This document shows, piece after piece, positions 53,876 to 62,345 of a DNA stretch of 64,000 nucleotides. The position numbers were made by a program, and so were the translations under genes. The notes below the pieces were generated by a model. That model saw only the letters and a program-made list of their open reading frames with translations, searched no databases and was not told the DNA's origin. Positions within the stretch are counted from its first letter, which is position 1. Every line of letters begins with the position of its first letter. The DNA lies in assembly GCA_019695185.1 (NCBI GenBank), contig JAIBAN010000002.1, positions 230,846 through 294,845 on the forward strand. The letters run 5' to 3'. Source of the stretch: Blastocatellia bacterium (GTDB lineage Bacteria > Acidobacteriota > Blastocatellia > Chloracidobacteriales > Chloracidobacteriaceae).

Positions 53876-54973
53876 ATGAAAATTCTTTTGTTGCTCTGCG
53901 CTTTCCTGACTTTTGGAACCCTTCCGGCTTCTGCCCAGACGGCACCAGCCAAAGTTGGCCTGACCAACCGCATGTTTACCGACGAAACCCGCCTGAATTG
54001 GGAAGGTACGGCCAAACGTCCGCTGACAACCACAATCTGGTATCCGGCAGAACCGACAGCAACGGAAAAACCGGTTGTCATCGGCAATCCGGCCAGACCG
54101 CTCTTTCTGGCCGGCTCGGCTGCCCAGGATGCCAAATTTCCGGCAGGTGCCAAACGATTTCCGCTGATTGTGCTCTCGCACGGCACCGGTGGCTCGGCGC
54201 TCCAGATGATGTGGCTGGGGCAAACCCTGGCCGCGCATGGGTTTATCGTGGCCTGCCCCAATCACCACGGCAATACCGGGGCAGAGGAAAAACCCACCGC
54301 CCAGGGGTTTCTTTTTTGGTGGGAACGAGCCAAAGACCTGCATGTCCTGCTCGACAAAGTGCTGGCCGACCCGGAAATCGGCCCTCACGTTGACCGCAAC
54401 CGGATTGGAGCGGCAGGGTTTTCACTGGGCGGGGCAACCGTGATTTCGGTGGCGGGTGGCTTGATTGACCTCAAAGCATTTGAAACCTTTTGCCAGTCAC
54501 CCGAACACGATGCCACCTGCGACCCCCAACCCGAATTCCCCGATGCCGTCAAGGAACTGGAACGCATGAAACAGGACCCGGCAGTGGCAGCCGCGCGCCA
54601 GCAAGCCGGAGCTTCGTATCGTGACTCCCGCATCAAAGCGGTTTTTGCCCTGGCTCCGGCTGTGGTCAACGCCTATCCGGCTGCCGGGCTGAAAGCCATC
54701 AAAATCCCCTTGGCCATTGTGGTCGGAGACGGAGACGCAACCACCCCGCCTGCCACCAATGCCATTCGACTGGCCCAACACATCAAGCAGGCAAAACTGA
54801 CGGTATTGCCCGGCAAAGTGGAGCATTACACCTTTCTCAGCGAATGCTCGCCCTTTGGTCAAACCGTGCTTCCCTACTGCCGCGATGCGGAGGGCGTGGA
54901 CCGGGCTGAGATTCATCGCACTGTCAGCCAAATGGCAGTCACGTTTTTCCAGCGTGCATTGTCCGTTCGGTGA
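53876..54973 (+). CDS. Secreted alpha/beta hydrolase, dienelactone-hydrolase/PAF-acetylhydrolase-like
   Basis: 365 residues with a signal peptide (about 1-21, ending ASAQ), so periplasmic or secreted. The alpha/beta hydrolase fold shows LIVLSHGTGGSALQMMWLG (oxyanion region), the nucleophile elbow GFSLGG with Ser about 180, an acid in LAIVVGDGDATTP and a catalytic His in KVEHYTFLSEC. Four cysteines in the cap and near the C-terminus may form disulphides. It probably cleaves an ester or lactone; the substrate is unknown. The 268 bp between it and the divergent propeller kinase show no feature I can name. The stop TGA (54971-54973) begins a repeat arm. Confidence 0.87.
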   Translation: MKILLLLCAFLTFGTLPASAQTAPAKVGLTNRMFTDETRLNWEGTAKRPLTTTIWYPAEPTATEKPVVIGNPARPLFLAGSAAQDAKFPAGAKRFPLIVLSHGTGGSALQMMWLGQTLAAHGFIVACPNHHGNTGAEEKPTAQGFLFWWERAKDLHVLLDKVLADPEIGPHVDRNRIGAAGFSLGGATVISVAGGLIDLKAFETFCQSPEHDATCDPQPEFPDAVKELERMKQDPAVAAARQQAGASYRDSRIKAVFALAPAVVNAYPAAGLKAIKIPLAIVVGDGDATTPPATNAIRLAQHIKQAKLTVLPGKVEHYTFLSECSPFGQTVLPYCRDAEGVDRAEIHRTVSQMAVTFFQRALSVR

Positions 54974-55103
54974 GTTTTGAGTGTTGAGTTTCTCCGGAAT
55001 GGTGTTTGGGAATTTGACTCCAAAGCTGTGGAGTAGCGGCTGAACCGGCTCTTGCGAATAACCCCAAACCTCCTGGAGAAACGCAACACTCAAAACTCAA
55101 AAC
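54971..55103. repeat. Inverted pair, TTTTGAG/GTTGAG type (type E)
   Basis: Left arm 54971-54995 (TGAGTTTTGAGTGTTGAGTT, then TCTCC) and right arm 55075-55103 (complement with GCAACACTC). The loop of 79 bp holds no obvious order. The same units occur in the loop of the element at 14919-15070. From 55104 to the next gene at 55395 I see nothing beyond the gene's ribosome binding site. Confidence 0.82.
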
Positions 55104-55394
55104 ACCCAAGCATTGAAATCCCATTTGCCCAAAGTTTCTCTTTCGTATTTTGGAAGGAATGAGATACATTACTGGCGCATCAAGCACCGTCATTTTCGGT
55201 TTCAATATTTGGCCACCGGCCACCAACGCAATTCGTTTCAAACATCGCAACCCAACGTCATCATCCAGTCATTTTTTACCGCTTCACTTGATTGATTACA
55301 GACTCGAATTTTCCGGCTGAACAGGGCCGGGGTTTGAAAACTAACCGTTCCTCGCTTTGTATTCATCGACATCTTTTTCTGGAGGTTTTTTGGG

Positions 55395-57146
55395 ATGAAA
55401 CGAAATTTTCGCGCTTCTCTTCGCGTGCTACTCTGTGGCTCCTTGGTTGTGCTCGCGGTTTTGGGGTCAACTTGTGACACTGGAAACAAGCGTAAACTCA
55501 AAGATAACATCGAGGCCAAGAACCCCTCGTGCGAAAACGGCAAGCAGATGCACACACCACTCAACCTGGCGCTTCGCTTCGGCCCGTTGACCTTTAATCC
55601 GTTGGTTGACTCCAGTCCCGACACGCTAACCGTGACGCGCAACCTGTTTGCCACCTTGCTCGATTACCAGTATGACAAAAACCGGCCCGACGATACGGGG
55701 CTGGCTTCGGCGGTCAACGCCGAAGGAGACGGGCAGACCTATACCGTCCAGTTGCGCAAGGCGCGGTTTTCGGATGGTACCGCCCTCAAGGCCGAAGATG
55801 TGGTGTATTCCTACAATGCGGCGATGAATATCGCGGATTCCACCCTCAGCAATCTGCTCAAATTTGACGACAAACAGGTTGATGTCACGGCTCCGGATGA
55901 AAAGACCGTCAAAATCAAATTCCCGGTTGCGATTTCGTCCGATTTGGCCAAGTTGATTATGGCGCGGGTGCCGATTATGGATCGGGTGAGCACGGAAGCC
56001 GCCGCCAAAACCTCCGGTGGCCCGGCTGGGGTGTTGAGCCTGGAAACCCCGCCCGAAAAAATCGTGACCTCCGGCCCGTACAAAGTCAAATCCAGATCGG
56101 CCAATGAAATTGTGCTGGTGGCCAATGAGTATTACTGGAAACAGGACAGTTCCGGAACGCTCCTGCCGTTTTATGATGAGGTCAAATATCAGCTCAATCT
56201 GGACCGCAAAACCCAATCCGAAAAATTTGCCAAGGGCGAGCTTGATGCCTGTAACTCCATCACAGGCGAGCAATTCAAGAGCATGTCAGGCAACAACAAA
56301 ATCACGGTTGCCGACAAAGGCACCTCAATGCGGGTTTGGGCTCTGGTCCTCAACACCCGGATTGACCGGCAAAAAGTTGATCCCAACAAAACCAAACACT
56401 TCTTTATTCCGGGGTTCCGCTGGGGACTTTCGCAGGCAACCAATCGTGACCGGATGATCCAAACCGTTGCCGGAGGTGCCGGAAAACCGGCCTATAATCT
56501 GATCAGCCCAGGAAATGCAACTTGGTTTGAGTCCAGTGCCAAGTCCTATCCATACAATATGGAAGCGGCCAAAAAATGGATGACGGAAATCAAGTACAAC
56601 CTGGTGGGAACCGAACTGAAAGACCCCATCAATCAGGCGGTCCGATTCACGCTCCTGTGTCCGAAAGACCCTGAAGCCCAGGCCATTGCCAAATTGCTGA
56701 CCGAAGATTACAAGGCCCTGGGTGTCGCCATGAAAACCGACGAAGTACCCGTGGCCCAATGGTGGAAATACCTGAATCAGGGTGTGTTTGACGCCACGCT
56801 GGTTGAAATCACACCCGATTTTCCGGACCCGGCTTTCATCACCCCGTATGTTGTCGGCAATCGGCTGTATACGGTGGATGGGCCCGTCGGCAACTTCGAC
56901 CTGCGCAAGGGTAACTGGTACAACGAAGTTACCCGCGCCATGAATTCCGCCCTCAAAATCAAATCAACGGCTGACCGGAAAGAGCAATACAAACTGGTCC
57001 AGCAAAAGTGGGGCGAGCAAATCCCGTTGATCTATCTGTTTTCGGAAAACATGCTGGTGGGTGCCAAAACAGGATTGGGAAATCTCAGGTTTACCAATAT
57101 TGACCCTGGCGCAACCTGGAATATTGAAGAGTTGTTTGTCAAGTAA
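55395..57146 (+). CDS. Peptide/nickel-type ABC transporter solute-binding protein
   Basis: 583 residues of the SBP family 5 (DppA/OppA-like). The N-terminal hydrophobic segment (about 9-24) ends LGSTC, a poor but possible lipobox with Cys27, so membrane anchoring is plausible. Marks of the family: LNLALRFGPLTFNPLVD, FATLLDYQ, FSDGTALKAEDVVYSYNAA, VTSGPYKVK, a middle lobe QATNRDRMIQTVAGGAGKPAYNLISPG, and DPAFITPYVV near the C-terminus. GGAGG lies nine bases before ATG. It captures peptides or similar solutes outside the inner membrane, but no permease or ATPase genes adjoin it, so it must share a transporter encoded elsewhere. Upstream is a repeat-only gap; downstream a type D element leads to a protein kinase gene. 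Confidence 0.9.
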   Translation: MKRNFRASLRVLLCGSLVVLAVLGSTCDTGNKRKLKDNIEAKNPSCENGKQMHTPLNLALRFGPLTFNPLVDSSPDTLTVTRNLFATLLDYQYDKNRPDDTGLASAVNAEGDGQTYTVQLRKARFSDGTALKAEDVVYSYNAAMNIADSTLSNLLKFDDKQVDVTAPDEKTVKIKFPVAISSDLAKLIMARVPIMDRVSTEAAAKTSGGPAGVLSLETPPEKIVTSGPYKVKSRSANEIVLVANEYYWKQDSSGTLLPFYDEVKYQLNLDRKTQSEKFAKGELDACNSITGEQFKSMSGNNKITVADKGTSMRVWALVLNTRIDRQKVDPNKTKHFFIPGFRWGLSQATNRDRMIQTVAGGAGKPAYNLISPGNATWFESSAKSYPYNMEAAKKWMTEIKYNLVGTELKDPINQAVRFTLLCPKDPEAQAIAKLLTEDYKALGVAMKTDEVPVAQWWKYLNQGVFDATLVEITPDFPDPAFITPYVVGNRLYTVDGPVGNFDLRKGNWYNEVTRAMNSALKIKSTADRKEQYKLVQQKWGEQIPLIYLFSENMLVGAKTGLGNLRFTNIDPGATWNIEELFVK

Positions 57147-57157
57147 CTTTTCGACAT

Positions 57158-57260
57158 CGGGGTTCAGGGTTGAGGGTTTTCGAACATCGGAATTTGGGTT
57201 GAGGCTTGGGTTTGAAGCCTCAAGCCTCAAGCCTGAAAGCCTCTGAACCCTGAACCTTAC
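57158..57260. repeat. Type D pair with truncated core and nested AAGCCTC repeats
   Basis: Left D units 57158-57176, partial core 57176-57195 (GTTTTCGAACATCGG), an internal inverted heptamer series TTGAGGCTTGGG/AAGCCTCAAGCCT (57199-57232) and right D units 57241-57258. A fourth, shortened member of the composite family. Confidence 0.82.
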
Positions 57261-57282
57261 CCCATGACCCCAGACCCTGCCT

Positions 57283-58515
57283 ATGAAAGCCTGTAGCCAA
57301 TGTCGGAGAACCTTCACGGCTGATATCTTCTTTTGCCCCTATGATGGCAACAACCTGACAGTGGCATCAGATGAGGAAAGCCTGGGGGATGACCCTTTGG
57401 TGGGCCGGACATTGCTGGACCGCTATCGGATCACGGCCCGGATTGGGGAAGGTGGAATGTGTACGGTCTATCGGGCCAACCACGTTCTTACCCAGAAAAA
57501 CTGGGCAGTCAAAATCCTCCACGCCGAACTTGCCTCCCAACGTCAGGCCGTCAAACGGTTTCAAAAAGAAGCCCTCGCCGCCAGCCGGATTGACCAACAG
57601 AACGTCATCAGTGTGACTGATTTCGGAACCAGTGAGGAAGGCTACGTCTATCTGGTCATGGAATACCTGGAAGGCATCACCCTCAAACGGGCCATCCAGA
57701 CCGATGGGGCGTTTTCCATTGAACGCATCATTCACGTTACCAAACAAATTGCCGAAGCCCTGGATGCAGCCCATCGGCAGAGCGTGATTCACCGAGACCT
57801 GAAACCGGAAAACATCATGCTGCTGGCCACCGACCGGCCCGAACGCGAAACCGTCAAAGTGGTGGATTTCGGAATTGCCAAGGTCCAGGACAGCACCACC
57901 GACAGTGCCCCGTTGACCGCTCCCAATCTGGTCATGGGCACCCCGCAATACATGTCACCCGAACAGGCCAAAGGGCTTGAACTGGACGCCCGCTCCGACA
58001 TTTACAGCCTGGGTGTCATTGTCTATGAAATGCTCACCGGCAAACCGCCATTTTACGGCGGTCCCTCCAAAATCGTGCTGGCCAAGCATGCCAACGAATC
58101 ACCGCCCTCGCCACGCCGGGTCCGCCCTGAAATCTCGGCTCACGTTGAACGGGTCGTGATGCGGGCACTGGAAAAAAGTCCGTTGCGGCGTCCGCAAACG
58201 GCTTCTGAAATGGCCCGCGAACTGGAGTTGGCCGTTCGCTTGGCGGCAACCATGACGAAATCGCATGGAGTGGAAGATTTTCAACCCCTCCCCTCATCAG
58301 CTCCGGCCAAACCGGAAACTCAAATTACCGAGTCCTCCAATCCACCTGTCAATCAACCTGTCGATGTGGCGGCTCGGTCTTTGGTCGCCACCCTCCAGGC
58401 AGCCGGAGACGTCAAAACCCCCGGATCCACTGATTCCTATCGGTGGCTGCTGCCTGCCGTCATCTTTGGTGTTGTCTGTTTGTTGATTATTCTGTTTCTG
58501 TGGAAGATGGGGTAA
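57283..58515 (+). CDS. Zinc-ribbon Ser/Thr protein kinase with C-terminal anchor
   Basis: 410 residues. The N-terminal mini zinc ribbon Cys4-x2-Cys7...Cys18-Pro-Tyr-Asp has Asp in place of a fourth cysteine, as in many Acidobacteria kinases. The Hanks kinase domain (about 42-310) has glycine loop IGEGGMCTVY, Lys77 in AVKIL, catalytic Asp172 in HRDLKPEN, Asp195 in DFG, and GTPQYMSPEQAKG. A Pro/Ser-rich linker (about 325-385) leads to one membrane span (about 388-407) with only a Lys-Met-Gly tail outside, so it has no external sensor, unlike the propeller fusions in this window. It is a membrane-anchored cytoplasmic kinase. No adjacent phosphatase was seen. The ATG follows ACCCTGCCT with no Shine-Dalgarno site. 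Confidence 0.92.
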   Translation: MKACSQCRRTFTADIFFCPYDGNNLTVASDEESLGDDPLVGRTLLDRYRITARIGEGGMCTVYRANHVLTQKNWAVKILHAELASQRQAVKRFQKEALAASRIDQQNVISVTDFGTSEEGYVYLVMEYLEGITLKRAIQTDGAFSIERIIHVTKQIAEALDAAHRQSVIHRDLKPENIMLLATDRPERETVKVVDFGIAKVQDSTTDSAPLTAPNLVMGTPQYMSPEQAKGLELDARSDIYSLGVIVYEMLTGKPPFYGGPSKIVLAKHANESPPSPRRVRPEISAHVERVVMRALEKSPLRRPQTASEMARELELAVRLAATMTKSHGVEDFQPLPSSAPAKPETQITESSNPPVNQPVDVAARSLVATLQAAGDVKTPGSTDSYRWLLPAVIFGVVCLLIILFLWKMG

Positions 58516-58520
58516 TTCTA

Positions 58521-58690
58521 AAGGACTGGGGACTGAGGACTGAGTTTTATTAAACACTATCCAGAAAAGACCTTTTGCAGCCTTCCTGATGTTCAAACCC
58601 TATTGCCGACAAAGACCAAAATAAAAGAAACAAAAACCTCAGTCCTCAGTCCTCAGTCCTCAGTCCTGGATTATTGGTCCTCAGTCCTAA
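58521..58690. repeat. Inverted pair of heptamer arrays, type A
   Basis: Left array 58521-58544 (first unit GGACTGG) and right array 58638-58668, with an extra short piece GGTCCTCAGTCC at 58677-58688. It is followed by 250 bp to the next start codon in which I can name only the ribosome binding region. Confidence 0.88.
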
Positions 58691-58942
58691 AAAAGCTGCC
58701 GAACGTCTGTCAAATCGTGCTGCGCGTTGACGTTCCGCCACTTTTTTGTTATTGAAGGACATCTTCACGTATCAAACTCACAGCCCGGGACAACTCGCTT
58801 TCCACCCAAATGTGGAAAATCAATCCGTCAATACGAGTCCGTTTTCTGTTTTGGGACCTACGTTTTCACGCTCGACATTTGCACTCAACGACCGCCCTGT
58901 TGCGGCATCTTATCTTTTGCCTTGCCAGTTAAGTGGAGAATC

Positions 58943-61900
58943 ATGTTTATGACGACTGCCCGATTCACCGCAGCCCGTTTTTCATCCCCGAAAATTCTGC
59001 TTGTCCTGGGGTTTTTTGCACTGAGTTCTGTCTTTTTGCTGGGTGTTGGCCGGTCTCCGGTTCCATCCCTCCCGGTTGTCAATGCGCAAGGTAAATGCAG
59101 TATTTTGCCGGATAACAGTAAACTCCCGGACGCCACGGTGGGAGTTCCCTATACTCAGATTTTTTCCGGAGCCAATGGAACGTTGCCCTATACCTTTATG
59201 CTTTCGGGAAACCTGCTGCCGGGTTTGAAGTTTACCAACAGTGGCATCGGTGGCACCCCGACCAAAGCCGGTTCGGTTTCCATCAACGTGCAGATGTCCG
59301 ACAGTGCGGTTTCACCCTGTACCACCGCGAAAGCCTATAATCTCACGGTTCTGCCCGACCCCAACTGTCCTGATGAAATCATCCTTTCCCCGGCTGCGGG
59401 GACCCTGCGCCCCGGTGTGGCCACAGTCAATTACAGTGTCACCTTTACGGTCAGCGGAGGCCAAACGCCGTATGTCTTTACGGTTGATGGAAATACTCCG
59501 GACGGACTGACCCTGGCCCCGTCAGGTGAATTGACCGGTACTCCGACCAGAACCGGCAAGTTTGACTTCACTGTGCAGGCCAAGGATAACAAAGGTTGTA
59601 TCGGAACCGCCGACTATTCCATCTCGATTGCGGATGCCGGTTCGATTGACACCCAGGCACCGACCGTCAAGGTTCTCTCCCCTGCAAACGGGGAATCCAT
59701 CCCCTCCGGCACGAGCTTTGGTATTGCCTGGCAAGCAGATGACAACGTTGGAGTTGATAAACAGGATGTGTCCTTTTCCAGCGACGACGGCCTGACTTTC
59801 CCGCTTTCGATTGCCGCCAATCTGGACGGCACCGCCCGTGACTTCCAATGGAGCGTTCCGAAGGATTTGCGTACCACACGTGGACGGGTTCGCGTCACTG
59901 CCACTGATGCCACCGGCAACAGCGGTTCCGCCACCAGCGGACGGATTGCCATCACCGGTTTGACGGACACGCTGCCGCCCTCCATTTCCCTGGTGTCACC
60001 CAACGCCAATATTCCCGACCAGTCAATTTTCCCCAATGACGGCAAGAAGAAAGAAGACCCGAAAACTGACGACCCGATCAAAATCGAATGGAGTGCCGCG
60101 GACGACACCGGCATCGCCGGCTTTGACATTACCGCCACCACCAAACCGCTGATGAACGGAGGCGGCCCTGCCGACAGCTTCCCCATCGTGATTGCCGCCA
60201 GTGTGGCCGGTGACAAACGCTCATTCAACTGGGTGCCGGGTCCGTCCATCAACTCAGATACGGTTTCCATCCGCATCACGGTCCGGGATACTTCTGGAAA
60301 CACGGCTCAGACCGTCAGTAGCAGGCCGTTTGCCGTGCGCCCGCGCCCAGTGGTTCGGGCAATTGAATATTTCTGTGCTCAGGTCATGGTTTACGGTGAC
60401 AACTTTAACCCGCGCACCCTTGTCAGCCTGAATGAAAAGTTCCTTTCCCCGTTTCGTGGACTCGTCAAATTCCAGCCCTTGCCCAGCCCTGACCCAAACA
60501 AAGGAAGTCAGGTAATGATTATCGAGCGGAAAGGAAAAGTGGCCCCTGGAACCAATAACAAAGGCAAGTTTGACGACCGCCCAGGCGCAGTGAATACGGT
60601 TTTTGTAAATACGGACGGGTTGTTTTCAACCGTGGCACAGGCTATTGGCGACGGCCCCAAACCACCGCGAGTCCAAATCACCGCACCTGCCAGGGACGCA
60701 AAATTCCCCCCTGGAACGGAAATCACAATTGCCTGGAATGCTGATACAAAATGTAAAGTTGAAACCCAACGGGTCTTCTTTGTTGTAGGACACAATGGTT
60801 CTGATGCTGAATGCGGGGTAACGGACCCCAAACTCAAGCGCGATATTTTAATCGGTAATTTTGATGGCACGGTGCGGAGTGTCAAATGGACCGTTCCGCA
60901 AACGTTCAAAGACTTTGGTCGTTTGTTTGTTGAGGCAAGCAATGCTGAAGGTACCAGTCAAGACGTGGTTGGAACCGGAAACCCACGGAGTCTCAAGACC
61001 GAATTGATCGTTACCAGCCCCACAACAGGAACATCGCTCGTAGCCGATGGAAAAACCCCAGTCACAATCTCCTGGACCTATAACACCATTTGTGCTGGAA
61101 ACGATACTTTCCAGGTTCAATTCACAGCAGATAACGGTGGGCAAGCAAGCACGACCGTGAAAGGCTCCAGCTTCGCCGGGCCATTGCCATTTTCGTTCGT
61201 GAGTTTGTTGGGAGATTTTACTTCCCTTGCAGGAACGTTACGGGTGACGGCCCTGGATTCGACCGGAACATTCGGTGAGGTAAAAAATGTTACGCTGTCG
61301 GCAGGCGGGGGAGGATCTGGTCCACAGATTCGCAACATTCTGATTGGAGTCAATCCGCCACGGCCCATTGGCAATCAATTTGGCGTGATTAGCCTTTCTT
61401 TGACGACAAACGAGCAAGCCACTTTGACTTGGCAACCGGATCCAGTTGCTCCGGCGGTTAAATCCTACAAAGTTGAATACGCCAATGATCCATTGTTTGC
61501 GCCTCAAAACACAATCCTCCTTGGCGACAACCTAAGCCAACCACAACTCATGTTTTTGGTTTCGAAGTTGCCCACGACAGCCTTTAATCAAGGAGCCGTC
61601 AGAATCACGGCCATTGATAATCAGAATAACTCGTATGCTACCGTAGCAGTCGGAATTACGGTCCAGCCGTATTCAGTTATCCTCACAAGCCCGCGCTCGG
61701 TTCTACGGGACCCGATCCGGATCAACATCCAAAGCCCGGCTCTGGGTTGGACCCTGGTGGGAAGCGGGCCGTTCCAACAGGAAATTCAAACCTCCTCCGA
61801 CTTTTCCTTCACGACTCCGAAGAAGATAAACAATGGAAATTTGACCACAACCGACCGAACCTATAACCAACCATTGGTGAACGTTCAACCCGGCCCTGGA

Positions 61901-61978
61901 TTCCTTCGCATTCTCGTCCGTGATAACCAGGGAAACCTCCTGGGAGAAGACCGGGTACCAGTCATCTTTGTCCAATAA
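58943..61978 (+). CDS. Secreted protein with Ig-like (putative Ig) domains
   Basis: 1011 residues from ATG 58943, with GTGGAGAA five bases upstream; 72 in-frame codons further out read as unrelated low-quality sequence. Signal peptide (about 1-48, ending VNAQG). Two putative-Ig domains of the 'GLKFTNSGIGGTPTKAGSVS' and 'GLTLAPSGELTGTPTRTGKFD' form occupy about 55-235. Four or more longer beta-sandwich modules follow, each opening with a line like 'APTVKVLSPANGESIPSGTSF...IAWQADD' (about 245-345, 350-475, 560-690, 690-795), and two more to the end. It has no catalytic motif or anchor and no sorting signal I can recognise. Probably an extracellular binding or adhesive protein. Confidence 0.85.
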   Translation: MFMTTARFTAARFSSPKILLVLGFFALSSVFLLGVGRSPVPSLPVVNAQGKCSILPDNSKLPDATVGVPYTQIFSGANGTLPYTFMLSGNLLPGLKFTNSGIGGTPTKAGSVSINVQMSDSAVSPCTTAKAYNLTVLPDPNCPDEIILSPAAGTLRPGVATVNYSVTFTVSGGQTPYVFTVDGNTPDGLTLAPSGELTGTPTRTGKFDFTVQAKDNKGCIGTADYSISIADAGSIDTQAPTVKVLSPANGESIPSGTSFGIAWQADDNVGVDKQDVSFSSDDGLTFPLSIAANLDGTARDFQWSVPKDLRTTRGRVRVTATDATGNSGSATSGRIAITGLTDTLPPSISLVSPNANIPDQSIFPNDGKKKEDPKTDDPIKIEWSAADDTGIAGFDITATTKPLMNGGGPADSFPIVIAASVAGDKRSFNWVPGPSINSDTVSIRITVRDTSGNTAQTVSSRPFAVRPRPVVRAIEYFCAQVMVYGDNFNPRTLVSLNEKFLSPFRGLVKFQPLPSPDPNKGSQVMIIERKGKVAPGTNNKGKFDDRPGAVNTVFVNTDGLFSTVAQAIGDGPKPPRVQITAPARDAKFPPGTEITIAWNADTKCKVETQRVFFVVGHNGSDAECGVTDPKLKRDILIGNFDGTVRSVKWTVPQTFKDFGRLFVEASNAEGTSQDVVGTGNPRSLKTELIVTSPTTGTSLVADGKTPVTISWTYNTICAGNDTFQVQFTADNGGQASTTVKGSSFAGPLPFSFVSLLGDFTSLAGTLRVTALDSTGTFGEVKNVTLSAGGGGSGPQIRNILIGVNPPRPIGNQFGVISLSLTTNEQATLTWQPDPVAPAVKSYKVEYANDPLFAPQNTILLGDNLSQPQLMFLVSKLPTTAFNQGAVRITAIDNQNNSYATVAVGITVQPYSVILTSPRSVLRDPIRINIQSPALGWTLVGSGPFQQEIQTSSDFSFTTPKKINNGNLTTTDRTYNQPLVNVQPGPGFLRILVRDNQGNLLGEDRVPVIFVQ

Positions 61979-62004
61979 CAACAACCCATCGCGCTTCTTT
62001 ATAC

Positions 62005-62037
62005 AAAGGCGACTCGGAAGAGTCGTCTTTGTTTTTT
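62005..62037 (+). terminator. Rho-independent terminator
   Basis: Stem AAAGGCGACTC / GAGTCGTCTTT (one G-T pair) with a GGAA tetraloop, followed by GTTTTTT. It begins 27 bases after the stop of the Ig-like protein gene. Confidence 0.93.
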
Positions 62038-62345
62038 CACTGAACTGGTTGAAAATAATACAAATCTGAAATTTGTCACGTCAGCGAAATTGACTCTCCG
62101 GTAACACTGTCGTAATGTAATCCGGCTACGGTCTCACGTTGTTTTTTTCAGGACAAACATCAGCTTTTCTTGTCCACCAAATCCAAGCCTGCTTCAGTAT
62201 TACGTTTCAACCTTTCTTCAACCAAAGGTGTGCGACTGCCTTGACGTAACCCGTTTTGCGCGTGGAAGAGGGCGCACAGACGGGCCGCAGGCTCAATAAA
62301 AAGAAGGCAGCATCATTTGAAAGTAAAGTGGAGGTATCCTCGCTT
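62038..62345. other. Leader region of the second TonB receptor, no gene
   Basis: 308 bp with stops in all frames and no repeat of the families seen elsewhere. It must hold the promoter of the downstream gene; no clear -35/-10 pair can be assigned for a non-Proteobacterial sigma factor. GTGGAGG (62328-62334) is the ribosome binding site. Confidence 0.6.

Noticed and set aside
2552..58690. Tandem arrays as CRISPR arrays
   Set aside because: Units are 7-9 bp and directly abutting, without spacers, and no cas genes are present.
58727..58942. 72-codon upstream extension of the Ig-like protein
   Set aside because: The signal peptide begins after ATG 58943, which has GTGGAGAA five bases upstream.
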